A stretch of DNA of 64,000 nt from Mugil cephalus (GCF_022458985.1 NC_061778.1:4109501-4173500), one strand, 5' to 3'; shown: positions 24,101 to 37,140, counted from the first letter of the stretch. Made by a program: numbers and translations. The notes: a model not told the origin generated them from the sequence alone.

Positions 24101-24136
24101 AATGGCAGCCTGGTGCCCCAGACTCAAAGTAGATAA
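15118..24136 (+). CDS. bicra: BRD4-interacting chromatin-remodelling complex-associated protein (GLTSCR1)
   Basis: Defining subunit of the non-canonical BAF (ncBAF/GBAF) SWI/SNF complex, which sits with BRD9 on active chromatin. Coding exons: 15118-15158, 15244-15289, 15778-15843, 16096-18162, 18353-18541, 19877-20503, 20668-20860, 20958-21055, 21188-21322, 21437-21486, 21578-21726, 21818-21912, 22015-22117, 22209-24136. Phases agree and give about 1928 aa, longer than human (about 1560). The N-terminus MDDEDGRCLLDVICDPEALN is almost identical to human. Exon 4 is Gln/Gly/Ser-rich, with VNKAISVQPF and PVGLGNVTLQPI blocks. The conserved GLTSCR domain spans exons 11-13 (LRKHQGSVLHPNY ... FEDTMHRLLPYH ... 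QLLKRTQAMLDKY ... AEMVMIDRMFIQEEK). The last exon has a Pro-Ala repeat, RPPIKTYEARRRIGLKLKIK-like text and AIDSILNLQQ. Exon 5 has two possible donors (18532 or 18541). ATTAAA lies at 25517-25522. Confidence 0.93.
18577..18616 (+). repeat. (CTG)n / GCT trinucleotide repeat in bicra intron 5
   Basis: About nine CTG units followed by CCGCCG, starting about 40 bp past the exon 5 donor. The repeat is open in the exon 5 frame and would encode a run of alanines if the intron were retained. Confidence 0.8.
19486..19708. mobile_element. MITE-like inverted-repeat element in bicra intron 5
   Basis: The left end TGGGTTGGGCGATAA (19486-19500) is matched by TTATCGCCCAGCCCA (19694-19708), an inverted repeat agreeing at 14 of 15 positions across 223 bp. 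The interior is AT-rich and non-coding. The ends resemble abundant GGGCTGGGCGATA-type repeats of fish. The superfamily is not assigned, and no clear target-site duplication is visible. Confidence 0.7.
22371..22520 (+). repeat. Pro-Ala repeat within bicra (GCTCCG-type hexanucleotide)
   Basis: Tandem GCTCCG/GCCCCG-like hexamers encode alternating Ala-Pro for about 45 residues, with a short AAAAA interruption. It lies in the coding part of the last exon, between the GLTSCR domain and the conserved C-terminal blocks. Confidence 0.85.
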
Positions 24137-25530
24137 CAGACCCTCAGCCCAGACTGACAAAAGGGTGGAGGGGGGGGGGGGCGGACTGAGAGACAGTTTC
24201 TGTGGCAGTGGATGGGGGCACCAATGACAACAGTATCACTGTACTACTCTGCCAAGCAGCGTTGTCTTTGTTTGTCCATTTGAATTGTCCAGACTTTGTT
24301 TTTTTTTTTTTGTTTTGTTTTTTTTGTCATTTACAGTCTAAGGTAGTAGCCCCCGGGGCGGAGTAAAGTGTGAGTGTGGTCAAAGGTAAAACATCGAATT
24401 TGCAGACTTGAAGATGCCTGACAATTTTTGTATGCGTCCTGTCAGCCCTCGAGTAATAAGATGAAATAGTCGAAGGCTGTTCTTTAATTCTCTATTTCTC
24501 ACTTTTTGATCTTTTTCTTCTTCTCGTTCGGTATTTATACATTCCTTTCACGTGGCCTGAGCTCTAGTTTCTACCCACAGCGGTTCGTCTCCTGGTCTGA
24601 GCGGTGTCGTAATGAACGTTGGGGCAGTTTGTCAGGATACTGTCATACTGTAAACGGTCACAATGCATAACAGCGTGTTCCTGCACCAACCATGTCCTCT
24701 AATCGTAAAGATAATGCTGCCCTACGGTGACCTCATCCCTGAACACCACACGCTGACGTGATGTCGTCCAGCTCTTCACCAACAGTTTATTTCTTCATAC
24801 AGTTTATAGTCCTAAAAGCTCAGTAAAACTGGTCAACTCTTCTTTTTCTTCTTCAATTAGCAAAACTGTGGAGCGTCAACCTTTATGCCTGCGTTTCATA
24901 CACACCTCACATGCCTTTTTTTTTTTTTTTTTTTTTTTAAATGTAAAACAAGATTATGTGAAAAGTTTGAAGTTGTTTTAAGTTGACTGTTCTTGCATAC
25001 TGTAGTGTCGTACTGTCGGGGATATGAAACCAACCTCGTAAGGAGATTCTGATCTTTCCTGCTTCTAATGTCACACGATTTTCCAGGTTCTCGCCTCTTA
25101 GACCACACCTCCACACACACACACACAGACACACACAGACCTGCCCACTGTCGCTTATTATGCCACATTAGGACTTTATGCATTTCAGTCAGCAGGGGTC
25201 AGGCAAGTTTTAACCAATTTTCTGTGTTATCAGTCTGTTTCTGTCATCTTTCTGCAACTGTATACATGCCTCCCATGCCCATGTGTTTTTTTATTTTTTA
25301 TTTCTTTTTCTTTTTCATTGGGTCTTCTTTTTAAGCCTGATGGACAATTCAAACACAAACACAGCACAAGCATCGAAATGGAAAAAAGGAACAATAATAA
25401 TGTACAAAAAGACCGTAAGAGAATTTGAAGTATAGTATTACAGATTAATTTTGTATTGTATTTATTGTGTATAATGACACTTTTTAAAAAGAAATGTACA
25501 TTTAGTAAAACTGTAAATTAAACCTTGCTT
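24137..25530 (+). other. bicra 3' untranslated region
   Basis: Follows the bicra stop codon without a supported gene. It contains poly-T near 24299, poly-T near 24917, a (CA)n stretch near 25112 and an ATTAAA hexamer at 25517-25522 that could end the transcript. Extent is inferred. Confidence 0.45.
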
Positions 25531-27831
25531 CTTTTATGAAACTTCGCAGGTGGTGTGTTCTTTGTTCCCGTAGTTTAGACGGGGATTCCTGGTGGATGAC
25601 TAATGATGATTAAAGATTGCTCGATGATAGTCTGTTAGAAGGGGGGTGGATGTGTGTGTGTGTGTGTGTGTGTTCTCTACTCGACAGCCAGCAGATGGTG
25701 CATGGAAATGATGTCGTGCGGCTGGATTGTGTGTGTGTGCGTTACCATCTGAAGGGCTCGGAAGGAGCGAGAGGGGTTTAGACTCTGCATCCGTAAATGT
25801 GTGACAAGTTATGAAAGGGCTGAGCAGATAAATCAATTGTGCTAGAAGCTGGAAGTTGCAGCTTGTGACGGGGACGGGGTGCAGCATTGGGGGGCTGTGC
25901 TCATTTAGTAGAAATATGAATAAACAGTTAAAGACAACAATTTACTCCCAACCCAAATTATTTATTCACAAAACTCACCCCACCCCACCCCAACCCCCCC
26001 TCATCCAGGCCCACGCCCTCTGGCCGCAGCCCTGAGCTGAGTGTTCGCGCTGCCCGCAGTATTGCCAGGCATCCCCGAAAGAGGAGGTGCATTGGACGAG
26101 GAGAGGCAGGCGAGGGAAGAGACAAATTAGCCTCAGTGTGGTGTGAGTGGTTGCCTTGTGCTTTCTTGCTTGCAGCAGGCAGATTCAGGACACTCGCCAG
26201 ATCTCGAGCTCATCTGAAATACATTAAAGCCCTGGAGAAGAACGATCCTCTGTAATCTGGCTGCGCTGGTGCTGCGCTGAAGGGCTCCTATTTGCTGACA
26301 GAGGTACACCCATACATGTAGCAGCAGCTCCTCCAAGAGACTGTTTTTGTCTCTTTAAGTCAAAATATTTTCCAGACTCCAGAGGGCTAAGACTGGAGAG
26401 CGAGCGCTTCAAGGTGCTTCAGGAAGACTCATAATAACTTGGTAAATATTTCTTTTTATAACTTGGCTACAATGACCAACTTGTGCTTTAACTTTAGTCA
26501 AATATAACTTTGTTTTTATATATATATTTATGTTATTGTGATGCTGATAGAAAACTGAACCTCAATGGTATCTGATGAATGCAAAGATCACAGCTGAAGA
26601 ATTAATGTAACGGGAAAGTTTCTGTCAGTGCTTTTTTCCCTTATTTGGTTGTTAAAGTAGGTAGACTTGATTGCAGATGCCCGTTGTTTATACAGACTTA
26701 ATGTTACTTTCCTTATTTCATTTCCAAACCTGTGTTGCAATTGTGGTGTGCAAGCCCACAGGGCATTTTCCACCACCATTTATCTTAAGATACTGAGCAC
26801 AGAGCCTAAACCAAACTTTTGATTCCCGCTGGAAGCCTGTAAATCAACGTATACTTGTAGAATTTGGCGGGGACTCTACTTTTGGATGAAACTGCTATTT
26901 AATGTCTTCTTGAGATCTCCAGGGAATCGCCATTTTGATTAGAATTCTTTCCACACTGGTCTTGTGACATGTCAGGACTGTGTTGTCTGTTCTCCTCTGG
27001 GCAGATTTTTATTTTTTTCTTCCCCAAATTTAAATGGTATTCGTAACAGAACCTCTCCACAGATGAGTTAACGTCTGCTGACATGTGTCTCACCTTTTGC
27101 TTTAATGTCATTTTGCGCCCGTAATAAGCTTCGCCTTCACTTTCTAACGCAGCCTTTCTGTTGAGATTGTCACTCAAGTGTTAAATTAGTTTTTCCATGG
27201 GAACACCACCTCCTAGGATGTTCTTTTTCCACACGAGGACCTTTCACACACGTATTTCATGTTCCACTGTGAGGCACTACATGAGATAAAGGAATGTCTT
27301 GCTCATTTCACTGTAAAGAAATGAGCTGTGCCTGTGCAAATCCTGATGCAGGGCTGGGTTTGCAAATTTTTCCAGCGCTGAACACAAACTTTTTCCAGGC
27401 TTGCACTGACGGCGCTTGGCAGACTTCTAGCAAACTGAAGTCTGCTTCAGATTCCACATCCTTACTCTAGATTGAGGCAGATTTTTATAGCCAGGTGGCG
27501 AGAACACAGGGATTTAATTTGCCATGTGGATTCATCTCTTATTTCTGTTTGGCTTCACTTTTACCTGCCTTTGTTTCATCTGCGTTTTAGGGTCTAAAGG
27601 TTGCCAGCGTGGTGACGGTTTTCAAAGAAGAAGCTCTTGATCTCAAAGGAAACGTCGTCCCGTATCGTTCCTCTCGACGTGTGCGAAGGAGATCCCAAGG
27701 ACAAGTGAGCAGCATTCACATAAATACAGGAAACATCTGAAGTTATTCCAAGGTTCAGCTACAGGAAACAACAGAAATAACTCATAAAGACGCAGATTTT
27801 TTGTGAGAAGTCGTCTTGCTAGTCAATCAAC
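25531..27831 (+). other. Region between bicra and ehd2; possible ehd2 5' UTR
   Basis: No coding gene recognised. A (TG)n run lies at about 25650-25672. A segment after the acceptor-like GCGTTTTAG at about 27582-27590 could be untranslated leader joined to ehd2, but this is speculative. Confidence 0.35.
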
Positions 27832-30800
27832 ATGTCACGCTGGGGACGAAAAAATGTGAAGAAGGCGCCTGAGGTGATTCGCACTGTGACAGAAGGGCTG
27901 AAATCCCTGTACCGTAAGAAGCTGCTGCCTCTGGAGCAGTTTTATGGTTTCCATGACTTCCACTCCCCTAGTCTGGAGGATGCAGACTTTGACAACAAGC
28001 CCATGGTGCTGGTTGTGGGACAGTACTCCACTGGAAAGACAACATTCATTAAGTAAGATATTACAGCTCTGCATCCGTTCAGTCAAAATTTATGTGGTTG
28101 CAAAATGTATAATTTCGGAGAAATGGTGAAAATAAATCGTGACTTATATGTGTGGCCGACAGGTATCTACTGGAGCAGGACATTCCAGGGAGCAGGGTGG
28201 GCCCTGAACCCACCACTGACTGCTTCACCGCCATCATGCACGGGGAGGTAGAAGGCGTCATCCCAGGGAATGCCCTTATCGTTGACCCCAACAAGCCTTT
28301 CCGCAAACTGAACCCATTCGGAAACACCTTCCTCAACAGGTGAGAGCGTGGATTTTATTCACAGGCGCGTTACGTAATGTTTCCACAGAAGGGAGCCAGT
28401 CAGATATCGACATGAAACGGGCCACACCATGTGAGAGAATCCAACGGGGGGGCAGGAGGCAGAACGTTTGCACTAAGTGTTTTAGCTCTTTGGAATTTCA
28501 AGCGCCTGTGCCAAATTTCGCAGCGAGGAGGGTCTTGCCTTATTTGTGGAAAAAACGGAGAAAGGGAGCGATATCACCCGAGAGGGTGATGAAAGCTAAT
28601 GTACTCAGGCAGGAACTGAGTCAAGTTCAAAGACAAGGTCAGAGGGCTATGAAACCCCTCGGGGCAAAGACAAATACACGAAGCCAGAATCTGGGAGGCT
28701 TCTGGAAACTGTAACAGAAACTTAGGTTATTTACTACCTTGTTTGCTTCTTATTTCCGTGCATGTCACTTCACTGCTGCAAACAAAGAAAGACGACACAT
28801 TTTTTTTTACAGTGATGCTAGTTACTAGAAACGTGGTAAAGTGGTAAAGGAGACCAGAAGTCACAGGACATACAGTGGAGGGGCTTCACTGTGACATTCT
28901 CCTGTGGTTTTTCCAGCAACGTACCCCCCGTCCCTCGACAGTGTGTGTTTGCGCATGTTACTGTGTGTGTGGCGTATTTGCGTCTCTTCTTTTGCGTTGA
29001 CTTCCTGTTCTGGGAACCCGGTGGGCTCGTTAAACTCATAAGCTACAGGAAGCGGCGTTGTTGTTCTAAGCCACACATCGTTAGCCGGACTTATTGTTTA
29101 ATTCTGGCAGAAGTGGTCATTTTCCTTCAGGAAGCCCAGAGCAATGAGAGGCCTGCTTGCACACAATGGCCTGCAGAGGGAGGGTCTGGAAGTGTGGAGA
29201 GGGCAACTTCCAATCTGCTCCTCGGATCAAACTGGCTCTTTTTGATAAGAGTTGACCATTTTTTTGACTCTTTCCACCCAAACTGACCAGCGAACCTGAC
29301 CTTCTCTGCTGTCTGTTGATGAATAAACCAGATTCCAGTGCGCCCAGATGCCCAATCAGGTCCTGGAGAGCATCAGCATTATTGACACACCTGGGATCCT
29401 TTCCGGGGCCAAACAGAGAGTGAGCCGAGGTGAGAGAAGTGGCAAAGGTGAGGAGAGGGCACGGGGGGCCTGCAGAGACACACATCCCTGACCATCAGCT
29501 TCAAAACTCATCTCCTTGGCATGCCTGGCTAACTCATGGGAAACGTTTGCTCTTTCACAACAACTGAGAGCACTCGGAGCACCGAGCAACCATAAAATCA
29601 TAATCAGAAACAGAAAATAGTACAGACGAAATATTTGTCAGCACATCTGTAGCAACGCACTGTTGAGAAATAACTGTCATCATCACGATCACCTCATCTC
29701 ATGTCTGCCCTTGCACCAAGTAACAAATTTTAAATCAGTCTGCATGAGTAACTAACACAAATTATATATTTATACATAAAAAAATATGTTTCACTTGACA
29801 TCACTTTCCACTGGTGTTATCAAGCCATGTAGATAGTTTTGGTTAATCAGCTGAGGTTTTAAAATATCCCTTTGCACAATCTCCTGCTCCACCCCAACAC
29901 AATGGAGGTAAATGGAATGCTGCTTGTGGTCCTTACTGATTACTCACTGAAATGTACTGCGCAGTTTTCTTTTTTTGCTGCAAGCACCGCAAACAGTAGT
30001 CCAGAGAATTCACACGGGACAATGTGACAACTAAAGAGGATAAAACTCCAAACTGCATACGTGGTTATTCCACAGGAAGAAAGTGGGAAAATATATATTT
30101 TAGGGGATTTTACTGGACTGAATTATTTAGCAGGTTGAAACAGATGAAGGAATCCCTTTGTTAGACTAACAGGTATACACATGTTTCACACACACCCCCA
30201 TATATGTATAAGTTTTTTTTTTTTAAATCTTAAATCAAATTAGGGACAGAGCGTATTAATGAACATTATAAATGATGTAGATATTCCATGTAATGTAATT
30301 TCCATCTGTTATCCATAAAAACATGAGAAAAACACATGAGTAAAATAAATAAATAAATAAAAATACAAAACAAAAAATGGACTTAGAAATAAATACACAA
30401 ACAATTTTAGTGTGACAAACAAATACAAGGAGAACAAAAAGTGACTCCAGAGTATTCATTCATTGGTGACCAAGACAAGAAAGGAGAAATATCCAAGATC
30501 CAGATTGTTCATAACCTATTATTCCTTATTACTAGAGTACATATAACCAAACGTACCCAAACTTAGCACATTTCAACTAGAGTAACCAGACATCAGGCTA
30601 CAACTGGCCATGGTTACAGGATTGGGTTGAAAGGTGTCTAGACTGGAGGTCAAATAATTAGCTTTAATGTGGACTATCTTGAATAAAGTGAAGAGTTTTC
30701 CAGATGCCGAAGAGAAACATGAAGGGTTTGTGTCTGTGTCGACCTCCTCCCCTCCCCTCTCCCGTCCCCTCGCTTTTCGTTTTTGTGCGTACTGTACGTT

Positions 30801-32158
30801 ACAGGTACATGAATGTCTTAGTTATCGCGGTCACTGTTTAAACAGGCTACGACTTCCCAGCTGTGCTGCGCTGGTTTGCGGAGCGCGTGGACCGCATCAT
30901 CCTGCTGTTCGATGCCCACAAACTGGAGATATCGGATGAGTTCTCCGAGGCCATCGGCGCGCTGAAAGGCAACGAGGACAAGCTGCGCGTGGTGCTCAAC
31001 AAAGCGGACATGGTGGGCACGCAGCAGCTGATGCGGGTGTACGGTGCGCTCATGTGGTCCCTGGGGAAGGTGTTCGGCACCCCGGAGGTCCTGCGCGTCT
31101 ACATCGGCTCCTTCTGGTCGGAGCCGCTGATGGTGACGGACAACCGCAAGCTGTTCGAGCTGGAGGAGGAGGATCTGTTCGCGGATATTCAAAACCTTCC
31201 TCGCAACGCAGCTTTACGCAAGCTCAACGACCTGGTCAAAAGGGCACGTCTGGTTAGGGTGAGTGGCTTATTGTGCGTGGTCGTTAAATGATCACTGGCT
31301 GGTTAACTTAACAGCCCCATGTTCGTGTGGGATAAAATACTTTGTGTTTTCTTTAATCCCAGGTCCACGCTCACATCATCAGCTACCTGAAGCAGGAGAT
31401 GCCTTCCGTCTTCAGGAAGGACAACAAAAAGAAGAATCTGATCTATCAGCTGCCGGTTATTTTCTCCAAGATCCAGCTGCAGCACAACATCTCTGCTGGA
31501 GACTTTCCAGACTGTGCAAAGATGCAGGTTAGTCCAGTTTCTCTTTAACTGCTCCAAAACATCTAAGGATCTACAGGCTGACACGTGACTGTCATTCTGT
31601 TTTTTAAAGGAACAACTGATGGTCCACGATTTCACCAAGTTCAAGACCTTGAAGCCCAACCTGATGGCAGCCTTAGACGAGCTCCTCTCCAGTGACATCG
31701 CCAAGCTGATGCCCCTCCTGCGGCAGGAGGAGCTGGAAGCGGGCGATCAGCTGGGCGTGCAGGGTGGAGCCTTCATGGGGACCCGGGCCGGACCGTTCCA
31801 AGAGGGCGACCCCTTCGCTGAGGAGAACGGAGAAGGCTGCGAGGAGGAGGAGGATTGGGTGGTCACCAAAGACAAGCCCAAATACGACGAAATCTTCTAC
31901 AACCTCGCTCCCAACGAGGGGAAACTGAGCGGCACCAAGGCTAAGGACTGGATGGTGAGCTCCCGCCTGCCCAACTCGGTCTTGGGCCGCATCTGGAAGC
32001 TGTCCGACGTGGACCATGACGGCATGCTGGATGATGAAGAATTCGCCCTGGCCAGCCACCTGATTGAGGTGAAGCTGGAGGGTCACGGTCTTCCCCCTGA
32101 GCTCCCCATCCGCCTGATCCCTCCTTCCAAACGCAGGCAGAAAGGTTCTGATGCATAA
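27832..32158 (+). CDS. ehd2: EH domain-containing protein 2
   Basis: Dynamin-like membrane ATPase that forms rings at the neck of caveolae and steadies them at the plasma membrane. Exons: 27832-28052, 28163-28339, 29332-29429, 30846-31258, 31363-31527, 31610-32158. Phases agree; 540 aa, against 543 in human EHD2. The G domain has P-loop GQYSTGKT (63-70), DTPG (151-154) and NKAD (217-220). The EHD signature [13 protein letters not shown] is at 118-130. The C-terminal EH domain (about 440-535) has an EF-hand-like [13 protein letters not shown]. The ending [12 protein letters not shown] resembles human EHD2 (PPSKRRHKGS) rather than EHD1/3/4, as does the acidic linker before [16 protein letters not shown]. 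The N-terminus [11 protein letters not shown] differs from the human MFSWLKRG type but precedes a shared PEVIRTVT. Its position just downstream of bicra matches human gene order. AATAAA at 32896-32901. Confidence 0.95.
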
Positions 32159-32895
32159 ACACGTCACAAAGTCCCTGGAGATTACTCTCTAGTGACTGCT
32201 ACACTGTATTTGCTCTTATTTTCCCCCCCAGACTCACGTTGAAAATGTTGTATGTAAGGTGTACAACTTTTCCCCTGAGACTAATTTTAGTCTTGCACAA
32301 TGGAACATACTGTATTTAACTTTAAGTTGTACCTTTGAGACCATAACAAAAAAAAAAAAAACATGTATTAAGTAGTTGAACGGGTCTGGTCGCTTCTTGC
32401 TTTTTGGCTCCTCAAAGTTTGCTTTTTATATGATGAGCTTTTAGAAATATATCTCCTTACGTTTGCTCGACGTAAGGTATAATAAAGGTTGGCACCCTCT
32501 AAGTGAGCAGCAATGAGCACGTATTTGAGAGAGAGAGCTAAACTTTTCTGTATTAAAATCTTTACGCATCTAAAAGTTTATGTTCAACAACGTATTTTTA
32601 CTGAAATGACTTGTCTATAGTATTTTCTACTCAGAGTAGCAGTACCCATCTATTAACCCTGAAATGCTTTTCACTTGGACGCTTTACATGCCACAGTTTG
32701 TTCAGACGTTTTATGTTTTTTTTTGTAATTGTCGCTGCTGTTTTGTATGTGCAGGAGCAAGACCTCACTTGCATAAAAGAACATTACATGCTGAGATGAA
32801 CTTTTTTAACTAGACTGAATGATTGATCTTTTACTGACTACTGTACACAGCTCCACCAACTGTTCTTATTTTATCTTGTACTATTATTGTAACCA

Positions 32896-32901
32896 AATAA
32901 A
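32896..32901 (+). terminator. ehd2 polyadenylation signal
   Basis: AATAAA about 740 bp past the stop, followed by a GT/T-rich stretch (TTTTGTGGTCC then poly-T), which is the usual downstream element arrangement. Confidence 0.65.
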
Positions 32902-32929
32902 ATTCCCTGACTGTGCCTTGTGCCCTTTT

Positions 32930-34550
32930 GTGGTCCTTTTTTTTTTGTTTCAGTAAGAACTCGTACAAAGGTTGAAAACACGGTTAGGAAACACTGATTC
33001 TTTTTGCCCCCGAACTGAAATGGAGTAGATGTTAAAAAACTAACCAGTCGAGTGGATTCAATTTGGTGGTTTTTTAACAGGATATTCTTTTCCATCAAGC
33101 TCACTTGGTTCCTTGGTGACAGACCAGATAAACAGTGACTCACGCTCTCCCCTGCCAAGTCCCCATACCACCATTTTCCGAGGCACTCTCCCTGCTCGTT
33201 CCCACCACACGAAGATTTTTTTTTTTCTACCTCTCTGCCCTTTCTGCCTCGCATAGCTAAACACAGCCTGCCGCGCTCCTTCATTCCAGTCTGCTCGTAC
33301 ACTGGCGTTTTCATTAATCTCCCTGTACATCCTGCATGACTTAAGGGTAAACTATGAGCAGAAATGTGTCTCCCGTTTGGATCGGCATGTTTCACAAGTC
33401 GTTTAAGGTTTCCTGAAGAAGGAGTGGCCACCCCGCCTTCTTGTTCCACTCCTCCATGGAAAGAAACACAAATGAGAAACAGAGGCAATCCAGCCTTTTC
33501 CTCCCTGCTCTTTGGCTTACAGTGACTCACATGCGAAGAATGTGGTGGGCTGGCCCAAGAGTTATTAATATCTCTCTTCCTAGGGTCCGCTAAGTTTCCT
33601 CAGCTAAACACTGTACCTTTATGAAAGACTTTAACATCCCCCTATTTGGAGTGTTCCTGGAGCAAGACCTGCAGTACACCACACCCTCTCCTGTGTGTCT
33701 GAGAAGAGCTTTTATTCGTAAAAATAAATATATGTAGTTTCTCGGCAAGAAATGAATTTATTTTGCCTTCTTGTATGTTTTAAGTTGGCTGCTAGCGTTG
33801 TCATTTTAGAGACAATAAAAAAAGCCTCCATAGTAATATGAAAAACGTCTGCCTGTTAGAACTATTAGTTGGGCTTTGGTGAGTCTAAAACCAGCTCAAA
33901 CACTTGTTTTCTACATCAGAACACACAGAGCTACTAAAATCACTGCAGACATCCCCACCGACGGAGCTCCCCCAACAACGAAGCTTACTCAACAAAACCG
34001 GGGTCTCCTGATACGTCACTGCGTGTTCATGCGGGGAATTCCTCGTAGGAAACCTGGAGTGGGAGAAGAAAACCCGAGGCCATCAGCTTTGGAGAGCGCT
34101 GACATCTGGTGGACACTGGACTTCTGGCAATGTTGAAAACTGTGCACTGAAGTTTTGAGCTGTAGATGGCAGAATGGAGGCATGTGGCCGTACACGTTTA
34201 AAGATACACATGGCACAACCTGCAAGTAGATGGGACGTTTTACCTGCCACTCAACTGTGTGTGACACTAGACTGTAACTGTAACACTTTGCATGTGGTAG
34301 AGAAGTGTAGTTCAATTCATTTTCACTCTTAATATTCAATCAACTCTGGCTTCGGTGGCTTTAAGAAGCTACAAATTAAGAATGCATTTATAATACACAC
34401 AGCTGGACATAATTTTAAACCTTTCCTTTAACCTCGATTTGTTTTTAAAGTTTGTATTTTTTGCAAATTACATGCAAATCAGGAAGAACGACAGTGACTG
34501 GCTGATATGTCCATTCACAAATTAGAAAAAAAAACTGTTACAGATTACTT
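32930..34550. other. Intergenic between ehd2 and nup88, no gene recognised
   Basis: The two genes converge here. Open frames such as 32871-33530 (minus) overlap the ehd2 3' end and have no family resemblance. I see no repeat family I can name. Confidence 0.5.
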
Positions 34551-34555
34551 CAAAG

Positions 34556-34561
34556 TTTATT
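34556..34561 (-). terminator. Candidate nup88 polyadenylation signal
   Basis: AATAAA on the minus strand about 375 bp beyond the nup88 stop. No long encoded A-tract follows it, so the remains of a retrocopy tail are not evident. Confidence 0.4.
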
Positions 34562-34934
34562 ATTTATCCAAGAAATTAGCAAAATATGTTGAAAATAGCT
34601 CAGAATGCTTCTGATTTCATCTGCCTATACATGGAAAATTCTGCTCTACGTCAGTGACTCATTTACATATAACGACTGTTATAACAAAATATGCAAAAGG
34701 TTAAGCGAGACAATCAAGGGAAACCTTATAGTATTCCTATTAAGCAAGAAACAACATGTACTATAAAAGGTAGAGTTATGCAGGTGCATAAAAAAAAACA
34801 CTTGTGCACGTGGCACGTTAGAATGGGGGCTCTGAATACACCTCTTCATTCAATAGAAAAAAATATAACACTTAATTAGTGACAAAAATTACTTTCCCCA
34901 CTGTAAAACAGAAAAACTGTGATTTCTGCTGTGC

Positions 34935-37094
34935 TTAGAAGCTGAAATGGTTTTTGATGTCTTTGATCTGCTTCATCATATCACCAATTTGCTGTCCCTG
35001 CTCTCTGAGGACGTCCTGGACAACCTTCCTCTGTTGGACGTTGAGTGACACGGTTGTCTTGGCTGCACCCATGTCCTTGTCAACTTGTGTCTTCTGGTAC
35101 TCCATCTTCATGTTCACCTGTCTGATGCAGTTGTCCAGATGTTTCAGCTGGTCACTGATGGCCTGCAGCTCCTTCTTCATATCCTTCTCGCTGTTGGACA
35201 GTATGGGTAGTTGGCCCTGCAGGCTGCACAACACTTTCTTAACCCTATTCATGATGGTTTCCTGGCGATACTTTGCATCTTCGTACTTATCCGCCAACCT
35301 TTCCGCCGACTCCCTCAAACTCTTCCTCTCCTCCCTGCACAGAGTCAACTCCTCCAGCTGCTTATTCTTCTGGCCTACCAGGAGTTTCACCCTCCTTTGC
35401 ATTTCTTCACGGGCCATGTCCTGCTTAAGGATGTACTCCTCGCGGAAGACCTGCGTGGCTCTGCTGAGGAGCTGCAGACACTCCGGAGGAGGCGGCGACG
35501 CATCCTTGTCGCCAGCCTTGAGCACAAGAGGGTTGTTGGAGCTACGTGCCAGGATGTTGCGGATGTGCTGCTCGAAGGAGTCGTCGGCCAGTCCGCGCAG
35601 GGGTGAGCTGACCGAACTCAGACCTGGGTGGGAACAAAGCAGCGGAGGGGAGGGAGGGCGAATGGAGCTGAGCAGGGGCAGCATGATGCACTCGTATTTG
35701 CTGGTGATGCAGATCATGGTGGCGCCCAACGAAAGGTCCGACACGATCAAAAAGCCACGGATGGGAGACGACTGACTGGTTAGAAGCGGTCTGGTGCAAA
35801 CAATGTGCTCTACGATGCAGCGCTTCTCAGCAGCCAGCTCCTGGAGACTGCCCTTATCCTCTTCAACCGACCGGAGGAACTTCTGCAGCTTGTTGACCCA
35901 GATGAGCCCCACGCTGTGCACTCCCGCTTCATGCGTGCAGTGGTACCTGTGCTCGCACAAGGGGTCCCTGTGCAGCCTGATCGGGCAGGTGAAATCGAAC
36001 TCTTGAGGCTCCTCGTCCTCCCCCGTGGCCACTTTGAGCGTGAGCTCCACCTCGACACACTCGAACACGTAGAGGGCCGGCACCGTGTCCGTGCCTCGGA
36101 TCCACTTCCCCACCGCCCCCGTCTCCTCCTCTTCCTCGGACTCCATCACCACGCAGTGATACAGCGTTCCCGTCTCCGTCGCGATCACCAGGATGCTGGG
36201 AGCACAGGGCAGGCACAGAATGGCACAAGCATCATAGCCATAGTTATCCTCTGCAGCGGGATACATGGGCAGGGGTCCAACAGGTTTACTGACGCTCACG
36301 CCGTTTGCCTGGCTTGTGTAGCTCACGTACGTCTCCCCGTTTTCGTAGAGTATGTACAGAGGGTAGACTAGCTGTTCTCTGAAGCACTGTGCCGTCAGCT
36401 GCCGAGGAGGGGACGAAATTGGCCCGAAGTCAAACGCCACCGCGATCTCTCCAAGAGATGCTGCGTAGGAGCGGGCAGGAGGGTGGACGCTGCTGTCATC
36501 TTCCGTCTGCGACACCGACAGGGCTTTGGCCGGCGTCTGGGGAGACTTCAGTCCGTAAAACCTGATGGTGTTGTCCGACGTGAGCAGCACCAGGTGGGGC
36601 TCGTCGGTCTCGCTTGGGTACCAGGCCGCCTGACGCAGGTTCACCGACGGGGAGCTGGTGAAGAAGCGCTCCGCCACCGGGATGGTCCTGCAGTTTATTT
36701 TGTTCCGCCCGCCCTCGAACTCCGACTTCTTGCCCCACCGCTGCGGGAGCTCCAGCACCGAGACGCCCCGCAGCCCGACGAGAGCGACGTGGTGCTGGGT
36801 CGGGCTGAGCAACACCTGGCACACTTCGAAGAGAGGAGGGTTGATGCACAGCAAGGTCTGGTACTTCCCGCTACTGTGGCTGTCATCCGAGTTCAACTGT
36901 CGCAGGTTGGTCGTGTAAAACACGCGGTCTGTGTCGTCCCACAAGAAAAAGTCTCCGCCCAAACAAAACGTGAGGTTTTTAGCGACCCCTCGTTCATTGG
37001 CGTCGCCTTCCGACTCCAGTTTCTCTCGTATTATATTAAAAATCGCATGGTTTGGTAAGTCATTCAGCCACCGCTCTGCGTTGAACGCCGCCAT
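34935..37094 (-). CDS. nup88: Nucleoporin Nup88, intronless
   Basis: Subunit of the cytoplasmic face of the nuclear pore, working with Nup214 and Nup98 in export of proteins and mRNA. The frame is continuous for 719 codons from the chosen ATG ([19 protein letters not shown]) to NHFSF. It aligns end to end with human NUP88 (741 aa): [128 protein letters not shown]. The N-terminal half is a beta-propeller and the C-terminal 200 residues a coiled coil. The ATG sits in CAAGATGGCGGC. An in-frame ATG 69 bases upstream would add an Arg-rich leader made by a CTT repeat, which I treat as 5' UTR. Human NUP88 has many introns and this copy has none, so a retrogene origin is likely. Confidence 0.95.
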   Translation of the reverse strand: MAAFNAERWLNDLPNHAIFNIIREKLESEGDANERGVAKNLTFCLGGDFFLWDDTDRVFYTTNLRQLNSDDSHSSGKYQTLLCINPPLFEVCQVLLSPTQHHVALVGLRGVSVLELPQRWGKKSEFEGGRNKINCRTIPVAERFFTSSPSVNLRQAAWYPSETDEPHLVLLTSDNTIRFYGLKSPQTPAKALSVSQTEDDSSVHPPARSYAASLGEIAVAFDFGPISSPPRQLTAQCFREQLVYPLYILYENGETYVSYTSQANGVSVSKPVGPLPMYPAAEDNYGYDACAILCLPCAPSILVIATETGTLYHCVVMESEEEEETGAVGKWIRGTDTVPALYVFECVEVELTLKVATGEDEEPQEFDFTCPIRLHRDPLCEHRYHCTHEAGVHSVGLIWVNKLQKFLRSVEEDKGSLQELAAEKRCIVEHIVCTRPLLTSQSSPIRGFLIVSDLSLGATMICITSKYECIMLPLLSSIRPPSPPLLCSHPGLSSVSSPLRGLADDSFEQHIRNILARSSNNPLVLKAGDKDASPPPPECLQLLSRATQVFREEYILKQDMAREEMQRRVKLLVGQKNKQLEELTLCREERKSLRESAERLADKYEDAKYRQETIMNRVKKVLCSLQGQLPILSNSEKDMKKELQAISDQLKHLDNCIRQVNMKMEYQKTQVDKDMGAAKTTVSLNVQQRKVVQDVLREQGQQIGDMMKQIKDIKNHFSF

Positions 37095-37098
37095 CTTG
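37087..37098 (-). promoter_or_regulatory. YY1-type motif overlapping the nup88 start codon
   Basis: CAAGATGGCGGC on the minus strand fits the YY1 consensus AAGATGGCGGC, in the position (over the ATG) typical of TATA-less housekeeping promoters. It also gives a favourable start-codon context. Binding is not shown by sequence alone. Confidence 0.45.
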
Positions 37099-37107
37099 AT
37101 GTATGAG

Positions 37108-37140
37108 CGGCTTCTTCTTCTTCTTCTTCTTCTCCTTCTC
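37108..37140. repeat. (CTT)n microsatellite in the nup88 leader
   Basis: About nine TTC/CTT units with one CTC variant. On the minus strand it reads as AGA/AGG codons in frame with nup88 and with an upstream ATG at 37163. Confidence 0.85.

Noticed and set aside
33058-33530. Minus-strand frames next to the ehd2 3' end
   Set aside because: No recognisable domain, and they overlap the ehd2 transcript end in antisense. Considered chance.
34200-34934. Search for a fossil poly-A tail beyond nup88 as direct proof of retroposition
   Set aside because: No convincing A-tract or flanking duplication is seen on the minus strand. An old, functional retrogene would have lost both, so the origin rests on intron absence and synteny only.
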